DNA of 61,359 nucleotides from Clostridia bacterium (GTDB lineage Bacteria > Bacillota > Clostridia > Christensenellales > Borkfalkiaceae). Position 1 is the stretch's first letter. Every line of letters starts with the position of its first letter. The stretch is from NCBI GenBank assembly GCA_017507005.1, contig JAFWBT010000017.1, positions 1 through 61,359 of the forward strand. Reading direction: 5' to 3'. The position numbers were made by a program, and so were the translations under genes. This document shows, piece by piece, positions 15,716-25,612 of this stretch. The notes below the pieces were generated by a model. That model saw only the letters and a list, made by a program, of their open reading frames with translations. It searched no databases and was not told the DNA's origin.

Positions 15716-16984
15716 ATGCTTACGAAAGAAAATTATACGAAATACGTAAAAATTTTACAAGAAGAACTCGTTCCCGCAATGGGCTGTACCGAGCCGATTT
15801 CCATTGCCTACGCAACGGCAAAGGCGCGCGCGGTGCTTGCCGATACGCCTATTTCCGCCAAGGTAGAGGTGAGCGGCAATATCGTTAAAAACGCCAAGAG
15901 CGTCACCGTACCGCATACGGGCGGTATGCGCGGTATAAAATCGGCTTTTGCGGCAGGGCTTGTGGCAGGCAACGCCGATGCGGAATTGGAAGTAATTTCC
16001 AACGTTTCCGAAGAACAAATCGCCGAGATACAAAAGGCAAAAGACGAGTTTGACGTGGAAGTGGTCACGCCCGAAAACGCGCGTGTATTCGATATCGGGG
16101 TTACGCTCCGTTCCAAAGCGCATACGGCGTACGTACGTATCACCAACGCGCATACGAATATCGCGTGTATCAAGCGCGACGGCGAAACGCTGTATGAAAA
16201 TCTTCCGCAGGAAACCGAACGCACGGATAGGAGTATTTTAAACGTCGAGGACATCATTGCGTTTGCGGACGAGGTGCGTCCCGAGGACGTGAAAGAGGTG
16301 CTGGATAGACAAATCGCGTATAATATGGCGATTGCGGAAGAGGGCTTGAAAAACAACTACGGCGCGAACGTAGGCAAAGTGTTGCTTCGTTCCTATCAGC
16401 CCGACATCAAAATCACGGCAAAGGCGTATGCCGCCGCGGCGAGCGACGCGCGTATGAACGGCTGTGAATTGCCCGTCGTTATCAATTCAGGCAGTGGCAA
16501 TCAAGGCATCACGGCGAGCGTGCCTGTTATCGTGTATGCGCGCGGTATGCATTGCTCGACGGAAAAACTCTATCGCGCGTTGTGCGTTTCCAACCTCGTT
16601 ACCGTGCATTTAAAAGACGGTATCGGGGCGTTATCCGCTTATTGCGGCGTCGTTTCGGCAGGCGCAGGGGCGGCTTGCGGCGTAGCGTATTTGTTGGGCG
16701 GCAGAAAAAAGGAAATCTCGCACGCGCTCGTCAACGCGCTTGCAATCGATTCAGGGATTATTTGCGACGGCGCGAAAGCAAGCTGTGCGGCAAAGATTGC
16801 CACGGCGGTGGAGAGTGGACTTTTGGGCTTGAATATGTATTATAACGGCAACCAATTTTTTGCTGGTGACGGGATAGTGAAAAAGGGCGTGGAAAACACG
16901 ATAAAGAGCGTATCTCGTCTAGCGCAGGACGGTATGAGAGAAACGGACAAAGAAATTATCAGAATTATGTTAGAGGTCGATTGA
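15716..16984 (+). CDS. CyuA/UPF0597-type L-cysteine desulfidase or L-serine deaminase
   Basis: 422 residues. The sequence matches the UPF0597/CyuA family: LVPAMGCTEPISIAYA (Cys23), VVINSGSGNQGITASVPV, YCGVVSAGAGAACGVAYLLGG and IICDGAKASCAAKIATA. The conserved cysteines are thought to hold a [4Fe-4S] cluster for anaerobic breakdown of cysteine (to pyruvate, ammonia and sulfide) or serine. It follows the capD-like gene by 93 bases without a clear promoter and precedes the serine biosynthesis pair, which has its own promoter. ATG 15716 has a weak AGGGACTAG. Confidence 0.9.
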   Translation: MLTKENYTKYVKILQEELVPAMGCTEPISIAYATAKARAVLADTPISAKVEVSGNIVKNAKSVTVPHTGGMRGIKSAFAAGLVAGNADAELEVISNVSEEQIAEIQKAKDEFDVEVVTPENARVFDIGVTLRSKAHTAYVRITNAHTNIACIKRDGETLYENLPQETERTDRSILNVEDIIAFADEVRPEDVKEVLDRQIAYNMAIAEEGLKNNYGANVGKVLLRSYQPDIKITAKAYAAAASDARMNGCELPVVINSGSGNQGITASVPVIVYARGMHCSTEKLYRALCVSNLVTVHLKDGIGALSAYCGVVSAGAGAACGVAYLLGGRKKEISHALVNALAIDSGIICDGAKASCAAKIATAVESGLLGLNMYYNGNQFFAGDGIVKKGVENTIKSVSRLAQDGMRETDKEIIRIMLEVD

Positions 16985-17127
16985 TGTTTCGTCCGTTTTA
17001 ATGAAAATTAAAGTAAAAAGGATGGGTTGCATTTTCGCAATTCGTCTTTTTTTGTTTTTTATCGCGCAAAACCTTGAAAAATATAGAGAAAATCCTGAAA
17101 AAATATTCATTTTTCCCTTTCAAATCC

Positions 17128-17157
17128 TTGCCTTTTTTACTTTGTTTATGATACAAT
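17128..17157 (+). promoter_or_regulatory. Promoter of the serC-serA-his transcript
   Basis: TTGCCT (17128-17133), an 18-base spacer and TACAAT (17152-17157), with TGA giving an extended -10. It is 75 bases before serC. No T-box sequence is visible in the leader. The 247-base gap holds nothing else. Confidence 0.6.
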
Positions 17158-17231
17158 ACTACTTAATCAATATTTTTGATTAAAACGGTTTGTTTATTCG
17201 ATTTTTTCGTTTAAAAAAGGAGTGAGAGAAT

Positions 17232-18320
17232 ATGGAAAGAGTTTATAATTTTTCAGCAGGTCCTTCGATGTTGCCGCTGGAGGTGTTAGAAAAAGCGGCG
17301 GCTGAAATGGTGTGTTACGAGGACAGCGGTATGTCCGTAATGGAAATGAGCCATCGCTCTCCCGTATACGAAAAGATTATCAAGGACGCGGAGGCGTTGT
17401 TCCGCCGTGTGATGAATATCCCCGATAATTACAAAGTGCTGTTTTTGCAAGGAGGCGCGTCTACGCAGTTTGCCGCTGTTCCGCTCAATTTTATGAACAA
17501 GAACAAAAAAGCGGACTATATCCTTTCGGGGCAGTTTTCCACAAAAGCGTACCAAGAGGCGCAAAAATATGGCGACGTCGTAGCGGCGGCGTCGAGCAAG
17601 GATAAGAATTTTTCTTACGTGCCCAAAACGGACACTTCGTCGTTTAGAAAGGACGCCGATTACGTGCATATCTGTTTCAATAATACGATATACGGCACGA
17701 AATTTCCGTATATTCCCGACACGGGGGACGTACCTTTAATCGCGGATATGTCCTCGTGTATTTTGAGCGAACCTATCGACGTGTCCCGCTTTGGCGTCAT
17801 CTACGCAGGCGCGCAGAAGAATATGGCGCCCGCAGGCTTGACGGTGGTAATCGTTCGGGAAGACCTTCTCGGTAACGCAAGAGAGGAAACGCCGACGATG
17901 CTCAATTATAAAGTGATGGCAGACAACGATTCGATGTATAATACGCCGCCGTGCTATTGTATTTACGTTGCAAAGCTCGTTTACGAGTGGATTTTAGGCT
18001 TGGGCGGTTTGGAAGAAATGCAAAAGCGTAACGAGAAGAAAGCAAAGCTTTTGTACGATTATTTAGACAGTCAGTCCTATTATCTCGCGCCCGTGGAAAA
18101 GGAAAGCCGTTCTATGATGAACGTCACGTTCGTAACGGGCGATGCGGAGTTGGATAAAAAATTCGCAGCCGAAGCGTCGGCACAGGGCTTGAAAAATCTT
18201 AAAGGTCACCGCTCGGTAGGCGGTATGCGCGCCTCGATTTATAACGCAATGCCGTACGAGGGCGTGGAAAAATTGGTGGAATTTATGAAGGATTTTGCCA
18301 AGAACAATCCCAAGGATTGA
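17232..18320 (+). CDS. serC: Phosphoserine aminotransferase
   Basis: 362 residues, the usual length. It converts 3-phosphohydroxypyruvate and glutamate to phosphoserine. Motifs: YNFSAGPSMLP at the N-terminus, LFLQGGASTQFA (PLP phosphate loop), and GAQKNMAPAG with the PLP-binding Lys196; GHRSVGGMRASIYNAMP near the C-terminus binds substrate. AAAGGAGTGAGAG precedes the ATG. serA follows after 15 bases, giving a classical pair. Confidence 0.96.
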   Translation: MERVYNFSAGPSMLPLEVLEKAAAEMVCYEDSGMSVMEMSHRSPVYEKIIKDAEALFRRVMNIPDNYKVLFLQGGASTQFAAVPLNFMNKNKKADYILSGQFSTKAYQEAQKYGDVVAAASSKDKNFSYVPKTDTSSFRKDADYVHICFNNTIYGTKFPYIPDTGDVPLIADMSSCILSEPIDVSRFGVIYAGAQKNMAPAGLTVVIVREDLLGNAREETPTMLNYKVMADNDSMYNTPPCYCIYVAKLVYEWILGLGGLEEMQKRNEKKAKLLYDYLDSQSYYLAPVEKESRSMMNVTFVTGDAELDKKFAAEASAQGLKNLKGHRSVGGMRASIYNAMPYEGVEKLVEFMKDFAKNNPKD

Positions 18321-18335
18321 AAGGACGAGAAGAGT

Positions 18336-19499
18336 ATGTTCAAAGTAAAATTGATGAATAAAATCGCAAAAGTGGGTACGGACGTACTTTCGCCGTTGAA
18401 ATATGAAGTGAGCGCGGAAGTGGAGAACGAGGACGCGGTGATGGTGCGTTCGGCGGCGTTGCACGAAATGGAGTTTTCGCCAAACTTACGCGCGATTGCC
18501 CGTTGTGGCGCAGGGGTGAACAATATCCCCGTGGAGAAATGTACGAAAGAGGGTATCGTCGTGTTCAATACCCCCGGCGCGAACGCGAACGCCGTGAAAG
18601 AACTGGTAATAGCGGCGTTGGTGCTTGCTTCTCGTGACGTCGTAGGCGGTATCAAATGGGCGGAAACGTTGGCAGGCGAAACGGACGTTGCCAAAAAAGT
18701 AGAGGCAGGAAAATCGGCTTTCGTCGGGCACGAGTTGGCAGGCAAAACGCTCGGTGTTGTGGGCTTGGGCGCAATCGGCGGTATGGTTGCGAACGCGGCG
18801 ATATCGCTGGGTATGAACGTTATGGGCTACGATCCCTACATTACGGCGAAAGCGGCTTGGAGTCTTGCTCCGTCCGTTCGTCAGGCGTCCGATTACGCGG
18901 ACATATTCAAAAACTGCGATTATATAACGTTGCACGTGCCTGCAACGCCGCAGACGAAAGGTATGATTTGCGAAAAGACGATAGCGCAGATGAAAGACGG
19001 CGCGAGAATACTCAACCTCGCGCGTGCCGACCTTGTAAACGTAGCCGATATTAAGACGGCGATTGCGGAAAAGAAAGTGGCGGCGTATATCACCGATTTC
19101 CCGACGGATGAAACGGTGGGCGTAGCAGGGATTACGGCAATCCCGCACCTTGGCGCGTCGACGATTGAATCGGAAGACCATTGCGCGATTATGGCGGCGC
19201 AGCAGTTGGACGAATTTTTGACCTGCGGTAATATCCGCAACAGCGTCAATTTCCCGACGGTAGGCGTGCCTATGTCTGATAAACCGCGCGTGTGTATTAT
19301 GAACGAGAATATTCCGAATATGCTCTCGCAAATCACTTCGGTGTTCTCGTCGCAAAATATCAACATTGAAAATTTAGCGAACGGCTCGAAGGGCGAGGTG
19401 GCGTATACGATTGTAGAAACCAACGTTGTGACGAGTGACGAGATAGTGGAAAAATTAAAGGCAATCGAGGGCGTGTTCGGCGTAAGAACGTTTGCGTAA
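18336..19499 (+). CDS. serA: D-3-phosphoglycerate dehydrogenase
   Basis: 387 residues, the short type: substrate-binding and NAD-binding halves (GVVGLGAIGGMVANAAISLG at about 143-162, then GYDPYITAKAAW) with the catalytic NLARADLV and HLGAST histidine segments, plus a C-terminal ACT domain (about 318-387: RVCIMNENIPNMLSQITSVFS). It opens the serine pathway; the ACT domain suggests feedback by serine. Together with serC it lacks only a serB phosphatase, not seen here. It is followed by hisZ after 41 bases, so the his genes may be co-transcribed. Confidence 0.94.
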   Translation: MFKVKLMNKIAKVGTDVLSPLKYEVSAEVENEDAVMVRSAALHEMEFSPNLRAIARCGAGVNNIPVEKCTKEGIVVFNTPGANANAVKELVIAALVLASRDVVGGIKWAETLAGETDVAKKVEAGKSAFVGHELAGKTLGVVGLGAIGGMVANAAISLGMNVMGYDPYITAKAAWSLAPSVRQASDYADIFKNCDYITLHVPATPQTKGMICEKTIAQMKDGARILNLARADLVNVADIKTAIAEKKVAAYITDFPTDETVGVAGITAIPHLGASTIESEDHCAIMAAQQLDEFLTCGNIRNSVNFPTVGVPMSDKPRVCIMNENIPNMLSQITSVFSSQNINIENLANGSKGEVAYTIVETNVVTSDEIVEKLKAIEGVFGVRTFA

Positions 19500-19540
19500 A
19501 AAGGGAAAAGCAAAATAGGTTGTGCTAAGGAGGACGAAAA

Positions 19541-20635
19541 ATGTCCCAAACGATGTTAAAACAAGAGGAAAAGATTGCGTTGGCGTTGCGCTCGCTGTAT
19601 GCAAAATACGGCTATATTTCCTATAAAATGAGCAAGTTTGAAGAATACGATTTATACGTGGAGAACAAAGATTTTCTCGTAGGCGACGGCGTGATTACGT
19701 TCAACGATACGAACGGAAAACTGCTCGCTTTAAAGCCCGACGTAACGCTGTCCATTTTAAAAAACGGCGTGGACGGCGAGGGAAAACGCAAGGTGTGCTA
19801 TAATGAAAACGTATACCGTATTTCGGATAAGACCAAACAGTTTAAAGAAATCGTGCAGGTGGGGCTGGAATGTGTCGGTGATATCGACGAATACGACGTA
19901 TTTGAAACGGTGTATCTGGCGGCAGGCAGCCTTGCTACGGTGTCCTCGGCGTTCGTTTTGGATATCTCGCATCTTGGGATTGTGTCCGCCGTGCTAAATG
20001 AAATCGGTTGCGGTGAATTGTTCAGCCGCGAGATTATGAGAAAGATAGCCGAAAAGAATTTACACGAAACGGAATCGCTGTGTGAAAAGTACGGCGTATC
20101 CAAAGAAAACACGCAAAAACTGCTCACTATCGTATCCGCGTACGGCGCGCCCGAAACGGCGCTTGAAAAATTAGCGCCCGTGTGCAAGGACGGCGACGCG
20201 AAAAAGGCGTACGATAGCCTTTTGGCGTTGTGGGATTTGTTAAAAGCCACCGAATACGCCGACAATATCCGCGTCGATTTTTCCGTCGTCAACGATATGA
20301 ATTATTACGACGATATCGTGTTCAAAGGCTTTGTGGACGGTATCGGCGAGGGAGTGCTTTCGGGCGGTAGATACGACAAATTGCTTGCAAAAATGGGCAG
20401 AAGTTCAGGCGGTATCGGCTTTGCGGTATATTTGGATATCTTGGAGAGCTTTGGCGCGCAAAAGCGTGAAACGGACGTAGATACGCTCGTTTTATACGAC
20501 GATAGCACGGACAAGGCGAGCCTGATAAAGACGGTACAAGCGCTCGTAAACGATGGCGCAAGCGTCAGCGCGCAAAAGACAAAAAACGCGTTGCGCTATC
20601 GCAATATCGTCGATCTCACGGGAGGTAAGGTATGA
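19541..20635 (+). CDS. hisZ: ATP phosphoribosyltransferase regulatory subunit
   Basis: 364 residues with the class II HisRS-like fold (FEEYDLYVENKDF, KPDVTLSILKNG, VCYNENVYRI, then GGRYDKLLAKMG) but without tRNA-synthetase function. It pairs with short-form HisG and is needed for its activity and histidine feedback. A strong AAGGAGGAC lies before ATG 19541. It overlaps hisG by four bases (ATGA), which fits 1:1 assembly of the two subunits. Confidence 0.94.
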   Translation: MSQTMLKQEEKIALALRSLYAKYGYISYKMSKFEEYDLYVENKDFLVGDGVITFNDTNGKLLALKPDVTLSILKNGVDGEGKRKVCYNENVYRISDKTKQFKEIVQVGLECVGDIDEYDVFETVYLAAGSLATVSSAFVLDISHLGIVSAVLNEIGCGELFSREIMRKIAEKNLHETESLCEKYGVSKENTQKLLTIVSAYGAPETALEKLAPVCKDGDAKKAYDSLLALWDLLKATEYADNIRVDFSVVNDMNYYDDIVFKGFVDGIGEGVLSGGRYDKLLAKMGRSSGGIGFAVYLDILESFGAQKRETDVDTLVLYDDSTDKASLIKTVQALVNDGASVSAQKTKNALRYRNIVDLTGGKV

Positions 20636-21249
20636 TAAATATAGCTCTTCCCAAAGGCAGATTGGGTGAAAAAATATATTTGGCGTTTGAAAAAGCGGGC
20701 TATGAATGTCCGTCCATCAAAGAAAACAACCGAAAGCTGATTTTTGAAAACGCTGAAAAGGGCGTGCGGTATTTTTGGGTAAAACCCTCCGACGTTTCCA
20801 TTTACGTAGAACGCGGCGTGGCGGACGTGGGCGTTTGCGGCAAGGATATCCTTGCGGAATATTCCCCCGACGTGTACGAATTGCTCGATTTAAAAACGGG
20901 CATTTGCAAAATGGCAGTCGCGGCGAAAAAGGACTGGTACGACGACGGACAAACGACCTTAAAGGTAGCGACGAAATTCGTCAACTGCGCCAAGGCATAT
21001 TATGCGTCTAAATGCAGAGATATCGACGTTATCAAGCTGAACGGTTCGATTGAAATCGCGCCCATATTAGGGCTTTCCGACGTCATTGTGGATATCGTGG
21101 AAACGGGCACGACGTTAAAGGAAAACGATTTGGAAGTGAAAGAAACGATTTTCCCTATCAGCGCGCGGTTGATAGCGAACAAGGCGAGCTTTAAATTCAA
21201 GACTTCGGAAATCGAAACGCTGGAGGCAAAGGTGAAGAGTTTGCTCTAA
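20632..21249 (+). CDS. hisG: ATP phosphoribosyltransferase, short form
   Basis: 205 residues, lacking the C-terminal regulatory domain of long HisG, as expected next to hisZ. It joins ATP and PRPP in the first committed step of histidine synthesis. Motifs: NIALPKGRLGEK at the start, VERGVADVGVCGKDIL, and IVDIVETGTTLKENDL (PRPP-binding loop). Overlaps hisZ by ATGA. Confidence 0.95.
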   Translation: MINIALPKGRLGEKIYLAFEKAGYECPSIKENNRKLIFENAEKGVRYFWVKPSDVSIYVERGVADVGVCGKDILAEYSPDVYELLDLKTGICKMAVAAKKDWYDDGQTTLKVATKFVNCAKAYYASKCRDIDVIKLNGSIEIAPILGLSDVIVDIVETGTTLKENDLEVKETIFPISARLIANKASFKFKTSEIETLEAKVKSLL

Positions 21250-21268
21250 TGAGCGTAGGTGAAAGGAT

Positions 21269-22552
21269 ATGATTAAGATATACAAATACGGCGAAGTGTC
21301 GCCCAAGGAGATATTTGCGCGGTTTAGCCCGACGGCGAGCGTGGAAGACGTTGTGTCGGAGATTATCGCCGAAGTCGTGAAAAATAAAGACGCGGCGCTC
21401 AAAGCGTATGCGAAAAAATTTGACGGCGTAGAGTTGACGACGCTGGAAGTAACGAAAGAGGAAATCGACAAGGCGTATAACGCCGTGGATAAAGAATTTA
21501 CGGCGGTGCTGGAAGAGGCGGCTGAAAATATCCGTGCGTTCCACGAAAAACAAAGCCGCGAGGGCTTTGAGCTTCGTAAGGCGAATGGCGTTGTTGTCGG
21601 TCAAAAAATCACGCCGATTGAAAAGGTAGGTCTGTACGTGCCTGGGGGTACGGCGGCGTATCCTTCCACGGTGCTGATGGACGCTATCCCTGCAAAGATA
21701 GCAGGCTGTAAAGAGATAGTGATGGTGACGCCCCCTGCAAAGGACGGCGGCGTAAATCCTAACATTTTAGCGGCGGCAAAGGTCGCAGGCGTGACGCGGA
21801 TATTCAAAATCGGTGGCGCGCAAGCGGTGGCGGCGCTTGCCTACGGCACGGAGAGCGTACCCAAAGTAGACAAAATCGTTGGCCCTGGCAACGCGTACGT
21901 GGCAGAGGCGAAAAAGCAGGTGTTCGGTAAGGTGTCTATCGATATGATAGCAGGCCCTAGCGAGATCCTCGTCGTGGCGGATAACACGAACAATCCCGAG
22001 CATATCGCCGCCGACCTTTTATCGCAGGCAGAACACGATAAAATGGCGAGTGCGGTGCTCGTCACCGACGATATGGCGTTCGCGCAAGCGGTGAGCGAGG
22101 CAATCGAGCGGCAAATTCCGACGTTGCCACGCGCAGAGATTGCGAGAAAATCTATCGACGACAACGGGAAGATTATCGTTGCTAACGATTTGTATTCGGC
22201 TATCGAGATAGCGAACGAAATCGCGCCCGAGCATTTAGAATTATGCGTAGACGAGCCGTTTGCGTATTTGGACAAAGTGCAGCACGCAGGCTCGATATTT
22301 CTTGGTTAACATTGTCCCGAGGCGTTAGGCGATTATTTTGCAGGTCCCAATCACACTCTCCCCACGAGCGGTACCGCGCGCTTTTCTTCCGCGCTTTCCG
22401 TGGACGATTTCGTGAAAAAATCGCAGTATATATATTATACGGAAGACGCGCTTTGTGCGGTGGCGGATAAAGTGGCGTATTTTGCGAACAAAGAGGGTTT
22501 GCAGGCGCACGCAAAAAGCGCGGTAATCCGCAAGGAAACTAAAAACAAATAA
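21269..22552 (+). pseudogene. hisD: Histidinol dehydrogenase with an in-frame stop codon
   Basis: HisD oxidises histidinol to histidine in two NAD steps. The frame is a good HisD (KVGLYVPGGTAAYPSTVLM, GPGNAYVAEAKK, GPSEILVVAD, LLSQAEHD) up to HAGSIFLG, where TAA occurs at 22307-22309. The same frame then continues without interruption as [15 protein letters not shown] and [14 protein letters not shown] to TAA 22550-22552, giving 427 codons, the normal length. The position normally holds Glu (GAA), so one G-to-T change explains it. Without read-through the product of 346 residues loses the conserved GPNHTLPT region with a zinc or substrate ligand. Either a recent mutation or a sequence error. 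Confidence 0.92.
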
Positions 22553-22573
22553 CCTAAGAAAATAGGAAAACGT

Positions 22574-23641
22574 ATGAGTAAGTTTTTTTCAGATAAATAC
22601 GCGGCGTTGACGCCGTACGTGCCGGGCGAACAGCCGAAAGACGCGCAGTATATAAAACTGAATACCAACGAATCGCCTTTTGCACCGCCCTTGTCGGTGG
22701 TGCAGGCGGCAACGGCAGAGGCAGGAAAATTACAGCTGTATTCCGACCCTGAATGTACGCCGCTTATCGAGCACGCAGCAAAGACTTGGCAGGTGAAAAA
22801 GACGCAGGTGATTGCCACCAACGGCTCGGACGAGGTGTTGAATTTCGCGTTTATGGCGTTTTGCGATAAAAATCACCCGATTGTATTCCCCGATATCACG
22901 TACGGTTTTTATTCCGTATTCGCGCAGTTGAACGGGATTCCGTACGAAACGATACCCTCAAAAGAGGATTTTTCCGTAGACTATCGTCAGTACGTCGGGA
23001 TAGGTAAAAATATCGTGATTGCAAACCCCAACGCACCTACGGGACTGGCGCTTTCTCGCGCGCAGATAGAGGAAATCGTGCGGTCTAACCCCGACAACGT
23101 TGTGATTGTGGACGAGGCGTACGTGGATTTTGGCGGCGAGAGCTGCGTACCGTTGATTGATAAATATGACAATCTGCTGGTCACGCAAACGTTTTCAAAA
23201 TCGCGCAGTCTTGCAGGCGGCCGTTTGGGGGTGGGTTTTGGCTGTGAGAGCTTGATAGCCGATTTGAACACGCTACGGTTTTCCACCAACCCTTATAACG
23301 TAAACCGTATGACGATGGCGGCAGGATGCGCGGCGCTTTGCGAAGAGGAATATTTCCGTGAAAAGTGCGCGGATATTATGCGAACGCGTGCATATACGAC
23401 GCGCGCGTTAAAGGAACTGGGCTTTGAAGTGTTGGATTCCAAAACGAATTTCGTATTCGCGCAGACGGATAAAATCACGGGCGAAGAGCTGTATAAACAG
23501 CTGAAAGCGCGTGGCGTGCTCGTAAGACATTTCAAGGGCGGAAGGATAGAGAATTTTAATCGTATCACCATTGGCACGAAAGAGCAAATGGACGTATTTT
23601 TACAAAAAGTGAAAGAGATATTGGAGGAAAACGAGGTATGA
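22574..23641 (+). CDS. hisC: Histidinol-phosphate aminotransferase
   Basis: 355 residues, fold-type I PLP enzyme: KLNTNESPFAPP, NGSDEVLNFAF, IANPNAPTGLA, VDEAYVDFGG and TFSKSRSLAGGRLGVGF, with the PLP lysine in the last motif. It transfers an amino group from glutamate to imidazole-acetol phosphate. It lies 21 bases after the full-length hisD frame end and overlaps hisB by ATGA. Confidence 0.95.
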   Translation: MSKFFSDKYAALTPYVPGEQPKDAQYIKLNTNESPFAPPLSVVQAATAEAGKLQLYSDPECTPLIEHAAKTWQVKKTQVIATNGSDEVLNFAFMAFCDKNHPIVFPDITYGFYSVFAQLNGIPYETIPSKEDFSVDYRQYVGIGKNIVIANPNAPTGLALSRAQIEEIVRSNPDNVVIVDEAYVDFGGESCVPLIDKYDNLLVTQTFSKSRSLAGGRLGVGFGCESLIADLNTLRFSTNPYNVNRMTMAAGCAALCEEEYFREKCADIMRTRAYTTRALKELGFEVLDSKTNFVFAQTDKITGEELYKQLKARGVLVRHFKGGRIENFNRITIGTKEQMDVFLQKVKEILEENEV

Positions 23642-24225
23642 GAGTCTCCGAAATAACGAGAAAAACGGGCGAAACGGATATCTTTTTACGGCTGGATATA
23701 GACGGCGTAGGTAAGAGCGAGATTGACAGCGGTTGTGGCTTTCTCGATCATATGCTGACGCTGTTTGCAAAGCACGCAGGCTACGATCTTGTCGTGCGCT
23801 GTAAAGGGGACGTGCAGGTGGACTATCACCACACGACGGAAGATATCGGTATCGCGCTCGGCCGCGCGGTGTACGAGGCGCTCGGGGACAAGAAAGGCAT
23901 CACCCGTTACGGCGATATTCTATTGCCGATGGACGAAACGCTGATTATGGCGGCGGTGGATATTTCCGGCCGTGATTTTATCGCGTTTTCTTTGGATATC
24001 CCTACGGCAAAAGTAGGCGATTTTGACACGGAGCTTTGCGAAGAATTTTGGATCGCGTTCGTGCGTGAGGCAAAGCTCACCTTGCACGTTACGCAGCTCG
24101 CAGGGAAAAATTCGCATCATATCATAGAGGGTGTGTTTAAGGCGGTTGCAAGAGCGCTTGGAAAAGCAACGGCGATAGACGAACGCCGCAAGGACGAAGT
24201 GCCGTCCACAAAAGGCGTTTTATAA
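23638..24225 (+). CDS. hisB: Imidazoleglycerol-phosphate dehydratase
   Basis: 195 residues, the monofunctional form without the HAD phosphatase domain. Manganese-binding motifs GFLDHMLTLFAKHAGYD and DYHHTTEDIGIALG, then the C-terminal KNSHHIIEGVFKAVARAL. Since histidinol phosphatase is not fused here and no hisK/hisN homologue is in the operon, that step must be encoded elsewhere. Confidence 0.96.
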   Translation: MRVSEITRKTGETDIFLRLDIDGVGKSEIDSGCGFLDHMLTLFAKHAGYDLVVRCKGDVQVDYHHTTEDIGIALGRAVYEALGDKKGITRYGDILLPMDETLIMAAVDISGRDFIAFSLDIPTAKVGDFDTELCEEFWIAFVREAKLTLHVTQLAGKNSHHIIEGVFKAVARALGKATAIDERRKDEVPSTKGVL

Positions 24226-24237
24226 GAGGTGAAAGGT

Positions 24238-24846
24238 ATGATAGCGATTATCGACTACGGCGTTGGAAACTTGTTTTCGTTGCACTCGTCCTTAAAAAAA
24301 GTGGGCGCGGAAACGATAGTAACGTCTAACGCGCAAGTGATAAAAAACGCCGATAAAATACTCCTGCCTGGTGTAGGCGCGTTCGAGGACGCTGTGAAAA
24401 AGCTGAGAAACAGCGGTTTGGACGAGGTCGTCAAGGCAGAGGTGAAAAAAGGTAAATATCTTATGGGCATTTGCTTAGGTATGCAAATGTTGTTTGAGAA
24501 AAGCTATGAATACGGCGAGCACGAGGGCTTGGGGCTTCTCAAAGGCGGCGTCGTGCCTATGAAAGGCTATATCGACGATAGCCTGAAAGTGCCGCATATC
24601 GGCTGGAACGCCTTGCATTATCAAAAACCGCATTTCTTGTTTAAGGACTGTAAGGAAAACGATTGCGTGTATTTCGTGCATTCGTATTTTGCGAGTAATT
24701 GCGCCGACAGCGTGATTGCGACGGCGGAATACGGCAAGGAACTGACGGCGGCGGTGGCAAAGGATAACGTGCTGGGGTGTCAATTCCACCCTGAAAAGAG
24801 CGGCGACGTCGGTTTGAAGATATTAAAAGCGTTTTGCGAGGCATAA
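24238..24846 (+). CDS. hisH: Imidazole glycerol phosphate synthase, glutamine amidotransferase subunit
   Basis: 202 residues from ATG 24238, chosen because AGAGGTGAAAG lies just before it; a GTG nine bases earlier overlaps that site. A class I amidotransferase with nucleophile Cys79 in GICLGMQMLF and the histidine-glutamate pair in GCQFHPEKS. It makes ammonia for HisF. An unusual 52-base gap, with GAGCGAGAGAAGAG, separates it from hisA. Confidence 0.95.
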   Translation: MIAIIDYGVGNLFSLHSSLKKVGAETIVTSNAQVIKNADKILLPGVGAFEDAVKKLRNSGLDEVVKAEVKKGKYLMGICLGMQMLFEKSYEYGEHEGLGLLKGGVVPMKGYIDDSLKVPHIGWNALHYQKPHFLFKDCKENDCVYFVHSYFASNCADSVIATAEYGKELTAAVAKDNVLGCQFHPEKSGDVGLKILKAFCEA

Positions 24847-24898
24847 AGCGCGCCAACAAAAGGTGTAGAGCGTAAGACGAATAAGAGCGAGAGAAGAG

Positions 24899-25612
24899 AT
24901 GAATATTTTTCCGGCAATAGATTTATACGATAAAAAAGCGGTACGGCTGTATAAAGGCGATTACGCGCAGATGACGGTGTATAGTGAAGATCCTGTTTCC
25001 GTTGCGCGTGATTTTGAACGGCAGGGCGCTAAATATATCCACGTGGTCGATTTAGAGGGGGCAAAAAACGGCGCGCCTGCACATTTGGACGTTGTGGAGC
25101 GGATTGCGAACGAAACGGGCTTGTTTATGGAAACGGGCGGCGGCGTGCGCGATCTTGCAACGGTGGAGGCGTACCTTTCCCGCGGCGCGCGTCGGGTGAT
25201 TTTAGGCACTTCGGCGGTAACGGACGAGGTGTTTTTAAAGGCGGCGTTGGATAAATACGGCGAAAAGATAGCCGTGGGCGCGGACATTGCCGACGGGAAG
25301 ATAGCAATTCGTGGTTGGCGTGAAAAATCGGACTATTCCGCGGACGAATTTTTGAGCAAAATGCAAGGCTTGGGCGTAAAAACGATTATCTGCACGGATA
25401 TTTCCAAAGACGGCGCTATGCGCGGGGCAAACCTTGCGTTGTATAAAGAAATCGGTGAAAAATATGCTATGGACGTTGTTGCCTCGGGCGGTGTGTCTAC
25501 GCTCGACGACGTAAAAGCTTTGGCGCAAATGGGCGCGTACGGCGCGATTATCGGCAAAGCGTACTATATCGGCGCAATCGATTTAGCCAAGGCAATAGAG
25601 GTGGCGAAATGA
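24899..25612 (+). CDS. hisA: ProFAR isomerase
   Basis: 237 residues, TIM barrel with the internal half-barrel duplication. FPAIDLYDKKAVRLYKGDY gives the catalytic Asp8, VVDLEGAKNG the first phosphate site, and TDISKDGAMRGAN the second catalytic Asp segment. It isomerises ProFAR to PRFAR. Overlaps hisF by ATGA. Confidence 0.95.
   Translation: MNIFPAIDLYDKKAVRLYKGDYAQMTVYSEDPVSVARDFERQGAKYIHVVDLEGAKNGAPAHLDVVERIANETGLFMETGGGVRDLATVEAYLSRGARRVILGTSAVTDEVFLKAALDKYGEKIAVGADIADGKIAIRGWREKSDYSADEFLSKMQGLGVKTIICTDISKDGAMRGANLALYKEIGEKYAMDVVASGGVSTLDDVKALAQMGAYGAIIGKAYYIGAIDLAKAIEVAK

Noticed and set aside
17158-17231. Serine T-box upstream of serC
   Set aside because: No AGGGTGG T-box or specifier-loop-like structure is visible.
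22310-22552. A separate small gene after the hisD stop
   Set aside because: It is the exact in-frame continuation of HisD sequence ([10 protein letters not shown]) with no start codon or ribosome site of its own.
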